28,631 bases of DNA from Chromera velia (Eukaryota > Sar > Chromeraceae). The stretch covers positions 5,001-33,631 of the forward strand of contig JAHBMJ010001190.1 of assembly GCA_018398765.1 (NCBI GenBank), given 5' to 3'. The notes beneath the pieces were generated by a model, which was not told the DNA's origin, ran no database searches, and worked only from the letters and a program-made list of their open reading frames with translations. A program made the translations under genes and the position numbers. Of this stretch, positions 10,901 through 18,278 are shown piece by piece. Within the stretch, counting starts at the first letter, position 1. The number at the start of each line of letters is the position of its first letter.

Positions 10901-11912
10901 CCCTCCCCCGTTGCCCACCTGAGCGAAGACATCCGTGTCGACGTCTGATCTGGAATCAAAGAGAAACACCAAAGTAAACCTGCAAGCCACATGGAAAAAA
11001 GAAAACAGTGCTCTCAATAAACGGCTCGCTCCCTCCAATCAACAAACGACTGAGAGTCCGTCACTCAGTCTTCAAATAAAAACAACAAATACCTCACTCC
11101 CCAGTCATAACCCGCACCACCCCCCTCTTACCTGACTACCGAGAACCCGTCAATCCCCTTTCCCCTCAGCAACGCCGTCTCCTCCGTCACCCCCTCCTTG
11201 TCTCTCCCTGGGGAAGAGTCCCCCGACGCGCTCTCATCCCTGCATGCAGTGCGGGGGCGGTCAGGAAAGAAATTCGATCGATCGATGCCAACACGCATAT
11301 TCTTCGACGCACGCACGAAATGACCGACACACATTCACTTCTGTTGGACAAAACATACACTTCCAAGACATGACTTCAGGTCAGTCATCGCACGGCACAA
11401 TGTCATGCCTCTTCTCGCTTTTGTGTGCACAGACGTGCAGTAAAAGGGGAGGCGGATACGGCAAGCACGTGAGAGGAGCGAGGGCCTCTCTGTCAAGCTA
11501 TGCCACCGTTGCTGCTTACCGATAGAGGGCAACAGGGTAATCCACAAAGCGTAGGTGATGATGGGAGACTGCAGACCGATCCTTTAGGAGACTGTCCCTC
11601 TTACGATCAACTGCAAGCGGCAGAGGGAGATTCAATGTAATCATGCAGGCCCCTCACGTAATGGAAACGTACCGAATTTCTGATTTCTTTTCGGAGACGG
11701 CACTGACCGGCATCGATTTCAAACTCAAAGGAGGAGTTACACAACTGTGGATGCGGAAAATTTAGTTTTGCAAAGTATCTGGAGTTAATGCCGTAGACAT
11801 CCCAAGAGAAGCGAACATCAGAGGAGGGTGCTGTCTCCGGGTCCACAGGCCACTGAAACGCCACATCTGACTCCAAGCCCTGTCGTTGGGCAACTAGAAT
11901 GATCGCCTGCAT
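3513..11912 (-). CDS. NPRL3: NPRL3/NPR3-like subunit of the GATOR1 complex (13 exons)
   Basis: In other eukaryotes NPRL3 pairs with NPRL2 and DEPDC5 in GATOR1, the lysosome/vacuole-associated complex that shuts down TORC1 through Rag GTPases when amino acids are scarce. I built this model by joining minus-strand exons at GT-AG sites so that phases match: 11708-11912, 11520-11568, 11132-11239, 10919-10979, 10342-10407, 9603-10056, 8736-9049, 8530-8577, 8286-8438, 7236-8054, 6408-6874, 5268-6053, 3513-4986. The total is 5,004 nt, or 1,667 aa plus TGA. NPRL3-like blocks occur in the family order: MQAIILVAQRQG, CNSSFEFEID, RFVDYPVALY, FTLVFLFDS, SREINKIAQIMQEV, DHALLPLEDP, CAFLIYWRAARLCPLV, SLPEMLALFC and FKWMYAKEFIVPV. 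Animal NPRL3 is about 570 aa; the excess is low-complexity insertion. The exon 7/8/9 junctions are least certain. The identification rests on remembered family sequence and was not checked by a search. Confidence 0.82.
5268..6053 (-). CDS. NPRL3: NPRL3 exon 12: C-terminal domain, second part
   Basis: Acceptor gcctgcag. MYAKEFIVPVSKRFLF continues the WM-L-x-R-x-LI-x-x-(H/Y) block of animal NPRL3. After a Ser/Ala/Pro-rich insert, WNEGIREDLEFLVRFVQKHA aligns with the last conserved helices (YNEN-x-RR-x-x-L-x-x-LF-x-KF). The donor used is GCAAA|GTCAGT; it is the only site that keeps exon 13 open. Confidence 0.75.
6408..6874 (-). CDS. NPRL3: NPRL3 exon 11: C-terminal domain, first part
   Basis: Acceptor tccctgcag and donor AAATG|GTCTGT. 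It begins HLTVGEALLAFVAEH, has a Gly/Pro/Leu-rich insert including an eight-proline run, and ends SLKAAFWGMFKW across the splice. The tryptophan codon is split TG+G with exon 12. Confidence 0.8.
7236..8054 (-). CDS. NPRL3: NPRL3 exon 10: winged-helix region with poly-His insert
   Basis: Acceptor cttcttgcag and donor TGTCAG|GTCGGT; 273 codons, phase 0. It starts RLVQELKIPFPSLCKLCAF, LIYWRAARLCPLV, the family's L-x-LVYWGKA-x-x-x-PL block. A long Pro/Gly/Ser-rich insertion with seven consecutive His residues (an ATG/ATC repeat at about 7539-7563 on the plus strand) follows. The conserved part resumes as WMIWCDEFDDKFADE and SLPEMLALFC, equivalent to FSHQFP...LPSVLAKFS. Confidence 0.85.
8286..8438 (-). 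CDS. NPRL3: NPRL3 exon 9: conserved HALL...ELP block
   Basis: Acceptor tcttctgcag and donor TTGAA|GTCAGT; 51 codons, phase 0 at both ends. DHALLPLEDPDCLRLIQELP corresponds to the family's (Y/D)HALLLL...L-x-ELP, and FRKVLKKAGPEKSLE to the helix after it. If the donor is skipped the frame reads on to a TGA at 8244. Confidence 0.8.
8530..8577 (-). CDS. NPRL3: NPRL3 exon 8: strand HVCVLHF (boundaries tentative)
   Basis: This small exon encodes HVCVLHFQSGLPIKEE, placed by similarity to the strand that follows VRL in animal NPRL3. A much stronger donor (GATG|GTAAGTAAG, exon end 8517) lies 13 nt downstream but would shift the frame against exon 9. The in-frame GTAGAG site was therefore chosen. The acceptor context is purine-rich and weak. 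Confidence 0.4.
8736..9049 (-). CDS. NPRL3: NPRL3 exon 7: linker and helix before the middle region
   Basis: The acceptor is CTTGCAG and the first full codons read VVPLRVTENG. A Pro/Gln/Ala-rich part follows, and then ETEIGEALRNAFEDLKKGRA, VRFA, which corresponds to the family segment L-x-L-x-(E/D)AY-x-L-x-x-G-x-VRL. The 3' end is ambiguous: GCT|GTGGGT (8736), GTGG|GTGAAG (8732) or CAA|GTAGGT (8688). Only the first and last fit phase-0 joining. Confidence 0.65.
9050..9602 (-). other. NPRL3 intron 6, containing an assembly gap
   Basis: The intron starts GTGAGAG and ends CTTTGCCTTGCAG (minus strand). It contains the run of N at 9257-9350, with 13 G before it and 12 G after it on the plus strand, so its length is not known. 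Both flanking exons are complete, so the gap should not hide coding sequence. Confidence 0.7.
9257..9350. other. Assembly gap (94 N) inside a G homopolymer
   Basis: The gap has 13 G on its left and 12 G on its right, which suggests a read-through failure in a long poly-G tract. The sequence inside is unknown. Confidence 0.95.
9603..10056 (-). CDS. NPRL3: NPRL3 exon 6: end of longin helix plus low-complexity insert
   Basis: Acceptor tttgcag and donor TTGCAG|GTGAGAG. It begins INKIAQIMQEVARSC, completing the conserved (S/T)RE-x-x-K-hydrophobic-QDE-like helix. A long Ser/Gln/Gly/Pro-rich insertion follows and includes an eight-alanine run encoded by GCA/GCC triplets. The exon ends with one base left over, which joins exon 7 as GCT (Ala). 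Confidence 0.8.
10342..10407 (-). CDS. NPRL3: NPRL3 exon 5: longin helix
   Basis: A 66-nt phase-0 exon between cttgcag and GTACGTGAG. It encodes IGEVIAKSFIREEKR and then NEFVSRE. This matches the conserved helix in which an I-A-x3-x-x-EE-R core is followed by the (S/T)RE motif. Confidence 0.85.
10919..10979 (-). CDS. NPRL3: NPRL3 exon 4: hydrophobic core strand FTLVFLFDS
   Basis: Acceptor cttgcag at 10980-10986 and donor CTCAG|GTGGGC. It encodes FTLVFLFDSRSDVDTDVFAQ, which aligns with FNVVFAL followed by a D-x-x-V helix in animal NPRL3. A closer acceptor (ttccag) is rejected because it would delete the core strand. Confidence 0.8.
11132..11239 (-). CDS. NPRL3: NPRL3 exon 3: charged linker and start of next longin strand
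   Basis: Acceptor gcatgcag and donor GTCAG|GTAAGAG. It encodes an acidic/Gly/Ser linker and ends GKGIDGFSVV. In phase it continues exon 2 (CG+G = Arg) and leads into exon 4 (AG+G = Arg). Confidence 0.75.
11520..11568 (-). CDS. NPRL3: NPRL3 exon 2: longin strand RFVDYPVALY
   Basis: The acceptor ggtctgcag precedes TCTCCCATC and the donor is ATCG|GTAAGC. It encodes SHHHLRFVDYPVALYR, equivalent to the FVGHP strand of animal NPRL3. A second acceptor (gcttgcag, exon up to 11610) is in the same phase and would add 14 residues (DRKRDSLLKDRSAV) without a stop. Confidence 0.75.
11708..11912 (-). CDS. NPRL3: NPRL3 exon 1: start of the longin domain
   Basis: The ATG at 11912 opens MQAIILVAQRQG, matching the first beta strand of the NPRL3 longin domain, where the protein normally begins a few residues earlier. 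Later come the helix RYFAKL and the block CNSSFEFEID, which corresponds to the family motif C-x3-FE-(L/F)-x-ID. The exon ends at a GTCAGT donor with one base left over. In-frame codons upstream (Glu-Gln repeats) run back to a TAG at 11931, which could itself be a 3' splice site. An additional 5' exon is therefore possible, with a candidate at about 11934-11988. Confidence 0.75.
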
Positions 11913-12029
11913 GTGCTCCTGCTCCTGCTCCTACTTTGGAGGGGAAACCACCAACTTTCAGTCGGTGCACGTTCCCCCATGTGCAAGTCACTGCAAAGAG
12001 ACACACACATCAAACAAGATCCATCTGAG

Positions 12030-12430
12030 TATGTAGGGTCACTTCTAACGTAGGTTTTCCTGCCTCACTCAGTGAGTTCCGTGCTGCATGCATGTATACG
12101 GCTGAGTTTGTGTCATCGCTTTCCGGGGCCATGACGCACTGCGTGCGAATGGCCCGGAAAGCGAAATTAACTTTGGACTCCGGAGCAACGGTGACTGCAT
12201 GCAGTTGTGTTAAGTGCCCTCTTAGCGATATTTCCGGGGCCATCAGACTGCGTGCGTCAGTTTTTTAATCCGAGATTCGCGCTCGATGTATACGCAGTCT
12301 CCTTAACTCTTTGTAAGTGCCCCTCAGCTACGCTTTCCGGGCCAACTTTGTGATGACGGCCAGGGCCCATCAGCGTTTCTAGACACCGCGGCGTTTGTGT
12401 GTAAACGCCGCGGTGCGCCCGAAAGGCTGG
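12030..12430. repeat. Cluster of inverted and direct repeats (TTCCGGGGCCA family)
   Basis: CGCTTTCCGGGGCCAT (12117-12132) is an inverted partner of ATGGCCCGGAAAGCG (12149-12163), with a one-base bulge. The TTTCCGGG(G)CCA core returns at about 12230 and 12338, each time preceded by TAAGTGCCC-like sequence (about 12211 and 12315). These two form a direct repeat of about 37 bp spaced about 105 bp apart. ACTGCGTGCG occurs at 12139 and about 12248. A perfect hairpin closes the cluster. No coding potential is visible. It looks like the structured end of an unclassified mobile element just upstream of NPRL3. Confidence 0.55.
12384..12415. repeat. Perfect hairpin, 13-bp GC-rich stem
   Basis: CACCGCGGCGTTT (12384-12396) and AAACGCCGCGGTG (12403-12415) are exact reverse complements separated by GTGTGT. 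Confidence 0.85.
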
Positions 12431-13031
12431 GATAAAGATAATGCGCAGACACCTATCTCAACTAGAAGTTTCACTCTGAAGAACAGTCAAGTTTTACAAC
12501 CGGTTTCGTCCCTATGCATAGCCAGAAAAAGGATTCTGGAAGGGAGCTCGTCAGGCATACGTGACCGCAAATAGAGTGAAGAGTTATATTCCAGAAATGT
12601 TACTTCAAAGGGATATAACAGTAGCTGCTAAGTCTTGAAGCACATTGTCCTTTGCTGATAAAGAAATAAGAAACAATTGAAGTTTCCGTTTTATTTCGGT
12701 TTCATAATGAAATTTAAGCTGTATGCAAGCTTCATAGGACTAGGGTGCTAACTAATCTACAAGCTAGGCCCCATCCTCAAAAGTCAATTTTAAGCATTTT
12801 GAAAATGTGAGAGCAAAATATATGCTTAAAAGACTAAATTTAAATTAAAAGTGAATTTAGTCGTCTACTTAAAAGACATCTCTTACATCTTTTAAGTGAG
12901 AAAACTAATCGACTCTAAGTCAATTAGATTTATTTAAAAAGTGAATGGTTAGAATAAACAAAAAAATAAAACTTTTTTTACTGCATAAGGGCACGTCACA
13001 ATAAATTAAATGACGCATGGTTGTTTCCTTC

Positions 13032-13075
13032 TGTCGGTTGCCGCACTATCGCTTGTCGGTTGCCGCACTATCGCT
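13032..13075 (+). repeat. Two exact tandem copies of a 22-bp unit
   Basis: The unit TGTCGGTTGCCGCACTATCG plus CT occupies 13032-13053 and is repeated without change at 13054-13075. It contains GCCGCA, the same hexamer that is repeated inside the MITE at 2111-2345, and it lies just inside the related MITE end, so it is probably part of that element's core. Confidence 0.7.
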
Positions 13076-13089
13076 TTCAAGACACCATA

Positions 13090-13178
13090 AATGATCTGCA
13101 CCTGCGGCGCAGACTTTCAAGCTTATCCAAAAATGCGGTTTCAACTTTTAAGTGGTAGTTAGGTTTAGGGAGGTCGAA
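13090..13178 (-). mobile_element. One end of a second MITE copy, inverted relative to 2111-2345
   Basis: Read in reverse complement, this matches the left 85 bp of the 2111-2345 element. TAGTTAGGTTTAGGGAGGTC is the terminal repeat. AATGCGGTTTCAACTTTTAA and CAGACTTTCAAGCTTATC match subterminal parts with scattered substitutions. I found no matching opposite terminus upstream, so the copy is truncated or its other end is too diverged. AT-rich DNA with small inverted repeats fills 12440-13030. Confidence 0.65.
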
Positions 13179-14120
13179 TCTGCTCACTCGACTCTGAATT
13201 TTTGTGAAGGTAACAGTGTGCTCAGACTGTCTTACCATCTGAGTGTTATAATATATGTACAGTTTTTCTTTTTATTGCCTGACTTAAGAGTCTTGTTCTC
13301 AAAACGCCTTAACCGGCTTATATAGAATAGGATGGGATTTATATTTTGGGCCACCCCGCGGTCTACTACCGGGCCTCGACTTGCACCCTAAGAGGCACGG
13401 CTGTCACCGCAGGGCGGCAAACGGTCAGAGATAGGCTAAAACATCATCACAGAGCTCACTGCCCAGTATAAAATACGGATGAAGTTCGGGAGTCCTCCTT
13501 CCCCCTCCGAACCGACTGGACTTCCATGGCTGAAAAAAAAATTGTTAGGTCTCCTGGAAGAAAGGGAGGCTCTCAGAAAGGAGTTGTGTGATTTGCATGC
13601 CTGGTTGTCTTCTATCTCTGTCAATGAGTTGTGTTCTCCCCCGGGCACCGCACCTTGCGATGTCTTTCTTGATTCATTGAAATAGTGTGACGTGAAATTC
13701 GATCTACGTAGAAAAGGGCACTCGGCCCCTGTCTCTCCCCCTCCCTCTGTCTTTCATAGCAATCGTTTTGATGTTCTGTCGGAGTGCGCAACGGACGAAG
13801 GATATGTGAGCGGCGGCGAGCTTAATGCCCTTGCAGGCAAGTCAGACTGTTCTTCTCCTCTATTTAATTCTTCTCCGTCCCTTCATGCCCCTGATGTTGA
13901 TTCTCTTTCATGTTCGCCTTCCCTTTACAGTCAGGCACCTTCTCCTTCCGGTGACGGCTTGCCTGTTCTGTCTTTTATATCTGATGTGTTTTTTGTTTCG
14001 AAGGAGAGGTTCGTTAGGAAGCGTCGCAGGGGGAAAGGGAAAAAGCGTGGGGGAGGCAACCGTAAGCATGGCACGTCACAGCAGCCGGGTGAAGCGGGGG
14101 AGCCTGCCAGCCCAGAGCCG

Positions 14121-14279
14121 GAGTGGGAGATCGTGCGGGTGCTTCGTACTCGCACGAACGGGGAAGGGGGGGAAAGAGAATACCTGGTTGACTGGGGCGG
14201 GAATTTCTCTCACAAATGGGAGCCGGCAGCAAACTTAAATCACTGCGAAGAGCTGCGAAGGGAGTTTTGGAAAGAGTGG
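14121..14279 (+). other. Chromodomain within the LINE polyprotein
   Basis: EWEIVRVLRTRT leads into EYLVDWGG, then KWEPAANL and HCEELRREFWKEW. This follows the chromodomain pattern E-(Y/W)-x-V-(E/x)-x-(I/V)-L-x-x-R ... YLV-x-W-x-G ... WEP-x-x-NL ... C-x-E-L-(I/x)-x-x-F. The aromatic W, Y and W positions expected to form a methyl-lysine cage are present. It follows a strongly basic stretch and directly precedes the endonuclease. Confidence 0.85.
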
Positions 14280-14334
14280 CGGAAAGAGAAAAAGAAAGAG
14301 ATGGCAGCCGCGGCTAGAGTGAGGGATGCCTCGG

Positions 14335-15240
14335 TCCGTTTTTCGTTGTTGAATGTGAATGGGGTGAGAAGTAAAGAAGACAACGGTTCCCTTTCCCGTT
14401 AGCTGGCCGAGAAAGATCCCGACCTAGCCATCTTCACAGAAGTAATGGACGTAACGAGGGACATCTCTTGTGGGGGGTGGAAAGGCAAAAACTTCAGACA
14501 CCGTGAGTGGTACCGGCAGCAACTAAGTACGCGTAGAGCAGCCCATGATAAGGACGGCAGGAGTGGGGGTGTTTGTGTGCTTGTAAAAGAGGAACAATAG
14601 AGCGAGCTGAAACCCGAAATCTCCCTTGTGGGACCAAGTCTAGTTGAAGTGAAGATTACTGTGGGTGGGCGCAGGGTGCATGTATTCGGTCTTTACCTTC
14701 CCGGGTCCTGGTCCGATCACAGGGACAGTAGGGTCCCTAACCTCTTGAAGGATGTATTTGGGGGGGTCCCTCTTAAGGCAGACAGGGTGGTAATGGGGGA
14801 TTTCAATGCGCACTCAGGCAGCCTTGTCCCCGAAAATCTTTTGTGGTCCCGTGCAGACCTCCTCCTCCCGCCGAGGGATTCTGGGGGGACTGATGGGAGG
14901 GGAGAAAATGATGAGGGCTCGGAGGAGCCTGATAGACCCTCGTTTGTCCACACGTCTCAGTGCAGCAAAGACGTTGACCGCAGTGGGAGGGACTTTATTC
15001 AGATTTGTAGTGATACGAATCTTGTTCTTGTGAATGGACTGGCGGGAAAAGCAGGGGGAGAGTCCTTTGTTTTTCCTGGTGAGTGCACCCACTATTCCAG
15101 ACAGAGCAGCATGTCTACGCACACTTCCCTCATTGACTACGTACTTACTGATCCATCTACCATATAGAGGGTTTCTGATTGGGAGGTTGACTTTGATGGT
15201 ATTGCCTCCCCCAACCATACGACCGTTTCCTTCTCCTTCT
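14335..15240 (+). other. APE-type (EEP) endonuclease domain of the LINE
   Basis: The motif series is LLNVNGV (Asn), LAIFTEV (Glu), VFGLYLPG (Tyr), VVMGDFNAHSG (Asp and Asn at 14796-14813) and SLIDYVLTDPS. The terminal motif, usually S-D-H, is P-N-H here (about 15210), so the histidine is kept but its Asp partner is Asn, a change explained by one G-to-A transition. Three TAG codons fall in this domain. Confidence 0.8.
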
Positions 15241-16039
15241 CCCCTCCCTCGGCCGAACCCGAATCCGAAGATGCTCTCCCATCCCACCAAAACCTCTCTG
15301 ATTGTCCTCCCCTTTTCTGTTCAAACCGCACAGCCCCGGTCTCTGATAAAGAAATCGTGCCGCTTGCAGCAGCGGTGAGATCGTTTGCTGAGGATCGATG
15401 GCCTGGCTTGTGGGCTTATCATGAGCAGATCGAACCATTCGAGGAGCCGCCTGCTCTTCCGCCTCCCCCAGTGTCCCCGCATCCCCAACCAGGGCTGACT
15501 TCGGAGGGCGGTGACGTTTGTGCGTGTCTGCACAGGTTAGTTGAGGAATGGTCGCGTGTGCTGGTAGGGCCGATCAAGCAGACAGGGGACAAGGGGCCTG
15601 GCCCAGAAGATAGACGATCAAAGAGAGAGGCATGGTTTGATTCGGAATGTAAAGCTTTACAAAAAAAGGTTAGAGAAGCATATGAGAGATGGAAGCTAGT
15701 GAGAGATGGGAATGGAAGGGGAATAGAGTTTGATAGACTGTAGAGGCTTCTCCGGGTCCGTCGTACTCTGTTCAAAAGAAAGAGAGTTATGTGGGAGAGA
15801 GCACAAGCCCAGAGGGTACAAGAAGAGTTGTTAAAAGACCCGCTTGCTATCTGGAGGAGAAAGAAAAAAGCTGCTTCAGCTGGGGGAGCTTCCCGTCCTT
15901 CTCTACGTGAGTTCTCGAATCATTGGGCGGGGGTGTTTGAGGACAAGAATGAAGAGCCTCTCCCTTCCGCCCTCCCACCTGCCCCTCCTCCTTTCCACCC
16001 TTGTATTTTGCCCTTCTCTTTCCATCAAATCTCCTCTGC

Positions 16040-16970
16040 TCTAAAGAAAATGAATAGAAAGAAAGCTTCCGGCCTTGAAGGAATCTCCCCTGCTCAGCTT
16101 AACCTTTGTTTTGCGCACTCGGCGTTCTCTCGTTTTTTACTTTTTGTTTTGTTTAATTGTATGCATATCTTTGCTTGCTGGCCTCCCTCCTGGAATGTGC
16201 TGCGTATCTGCCCTGTCCCTAAAGGCCCTGCCTCTCCCTCTCCCAATGAATGGAGGCCTATTCACGTTGTTAACCCTTTCGCAAAACTTTTTGGTTTGCT
16301 GATGGATAGCCGTGTGCGCTTTCAAGTTGAGCTCAATTGACATCAGGCAGTTAGGTTTCAGACAAGGGGTAAGTACGAGAGAAGGGGTAGGCGCGCTTGT
16401 CTCTGCCATTCTCTCCTCTAAAAAGAAAAAGAAAGCTCCGCTGGCAGGCTTTGTTGACTTCTCCAAAGCTTTCGACACTGTACCGAGAGGTAAGCTAATT
16501 CAAAAACTGATAAGAGAAGGTGTGTGTGAGGCAGATGTGTGTATGATATGTGAAATGTACAGGGAGGTCTGGGGAAAGGTAGACGGGGACTCTTTGCGTT
16601 TTCAGGAGGGCGCTGGGGTAAAGCAAGGTGATGCTCTCTCTCCCATTCTCTTTCTTATCTATATCAATGACCTTCCCCGTATGTGTTCAGTTAGCAAGAA
16701 CGAGGGGGCCGTAGACAGAGAAGCAGAGGGAGCAGGATGGTCAGACAGCAGAATGAGGGAGGGCAGCGTCGAGAAGCCCGAGAGAGAGCCCGAACCTGTC
16801 CTCCTTGACAACTGCATCTTAGGCAGTCTGGGGTATGCGGATGATCTCTGTTTCCTTGCTCATTCCGTCTCAGATCTGCAAAAGAAGTTCTCAGCCTTGG
16901 AAGAGTATTGCAAGGAATGGGAATTGACTGTGAACTTAAAGAAAACGAAAATCTTACGTCTGTCTGCCTT
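16040..16970 (+). other. Reverse transcriptase domain of the LINE
   Basis: Motifs in order: KMNRKKASGLEGISPAQL, NEWRPIHVVNPFAKL, QLGFRQGVSTREG, AGFVDFSKAFDTVPRG (first catalytic Asp), KQGDALSPILFLIYINDL, YADD at 16834-16845 (catalytic pair) and KKTKILRLS. The frame changes between VELN and DIRQ near 16337. Confidence 0.9.
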
Positions 16971-17928
16971 GGCTCTGGGGCAGTCTACAGGTAGAGTCAT
17001 GTATAGTGGGAGGGAAGTTGAATGGACATCCCAATACAAATACCTGGGGTGTGTTTTCTTTGAAGGGGGGTGCTTGAACAAGACAATTGAGTCCCGTATT
17101 GCTTCTGCTTTGCGGGCTCTGGAAGGGGTAATTGGGTTGATTGCGAGCATGGGCCCGCTCAGCATTGACGCGCAGGTAACAGTCTTTAGAGCCTGCTAGA
17201 CCCCTGTAGCGCTCTACTGCCTTGAATGTCTGCCAGTGCGGGATGCAGACCTGCTCGCTCTTGATGCTTTGCAGCTTCGGTTTGCCCGTTGGTGTGGTCA
17301 TTTGTCTGCTTGCAGCCTCCGCCTGCCCTCTCTTTGCATCCTTGGTCTTCTCCCTTGCAAAGCCCTTCTCTGCTCCCGTGTAGCTGACTGGTGGCACTCT
17401 CTTTCCATCACAACACACACTATTCCTGCAGCCATGTTGCATGCCTGGAAGAATAGCTGCTGCCAACAATTCACAAGATCTATAGACAGGCTGCTTCATT
17501 GGGCTGATTTGATTTCTGTCCGCTCGCTGAGGGTCGAGCCCGATTTGTCTTCCCAACGCGGGCAAAATGGTCGTAGGGCACAAGGCACCGGCTCACTTTT
17601 CTTCAAGGGCAAGGTGAGACAGACAGTTGCAAAGGAATGCATGAAGGCTTCTGAGGATGATGGGCAATCTTCCTCTCACTTTCCCCTCCTTGCTAGACTC
17701 ACCCCTCTGCAGCGCGACTTCCCGTCCTCCCGCCATATGTTTGTCTTCCTCCTGTGCAGCAAGTCATCCTCCGGTGTTCCTTCCGTCTCTGCCCTTCCCC
17801 GTTCTGCCCTGTCGGTTACGGAGGGCTCGATCTTTTCTTTTTTGCGCATGCTGACATATAACCCGATGGGCGGGCAAGGTGGGCTGTCTGTTGGTTGCTC
17901 TGATAGAAAGCTGTGCACCTATGAAACC

Positions 17929-17973
17929 TGCTGCCGGTGTGTAGATGATTTTATTCATTGGCTCTCTGTCTGC
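17929..17973 (+). other. C-terminal CCHC finger of the LINE
   Basis: CCRCVDDFIHWLSVCP gives C-x2-C-x5-H-x4-C, as in the C-terminal fingers of LINE ORF2 proteins. The DD-x2-H-x3-CP core resembles the EDEIH...CP of the remnant at 2444. Confidence 0.7.
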
Positions 17974-18278
17974 CCCCGATGGACTGCCGAACAAGGCTTT
18001 TTGCAGTGGTTGGCATTAATTCAATCAGACCGCTTCACTTATTGTGACTCACCCTTTGCATCCGCCTTCTTTTCTGATCTGGGGGTTCGCAAGTTCATCT
18101 CATCGCTCTTGCGCTCTCAACCCTCTCTCCTCTTTATGATTTCTTGCCATATTGTAGTAAATGATTGATTAGATTAAGTTTGAATAACTGTCGTCCACTT
18201 AGCTTGCAGCTGGCATAATTGAACAGACCCATGCATGTATGCACCGCCCGGGAGTTCTAACTCCACCTAGGGTTTGGC

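Larger units (their letters stand above)
13479..18168 (+). pseudogene. LINE polyprotein: chromodomain, APE endonuclease, reverse transcriptase, CCHC finger
   Basis: LINEs of this kind nick target DNA with an APE-like nuclease and prime reverse transcription on the nick. The order here is: possible coiled coil LEEREALRKELCDLHAWL (about 13530-13620), basic RKRRRGKGKKRGG, chromodomain (14121-14279), endonuclease (14335-15240) with NVNG, FTE, GDFNAH and IDYVL, RT (about 16040-16970) with KASGLEGI, DFSKAFDT, QGDALSPILF and YADD, and a CX2CX5HX4C finger (17929-17973). The frame is broken by TAG at 13683, 14400, 14598, 15165, 15741 and 17197, and by an apparent one-base insertion near 16337 that exposes a TGA. 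The genuine stop is TGA at 18166, with TAA and TGA just after it. If the breaks were ignored the product would be about 1,560 aa. All key RT residues remain, so the copy is young or still under constraint. Confidence 0.85.

Noticed and set aside
10919..10949. Shorter exon 4 starting after tgattccag
   Set aside because: It fits the phase but removes the hydrophobic strand FTLVFLF that the family has at this position.
13479..18168. Genome-wide UAG reassignment
   Set aside because: None of the assigned NPRL3 exons needs an in-frame TAG to be read through, and other decayed elements show mixed stops. The evidence is limited to one element copy, so it is kept only as a question.
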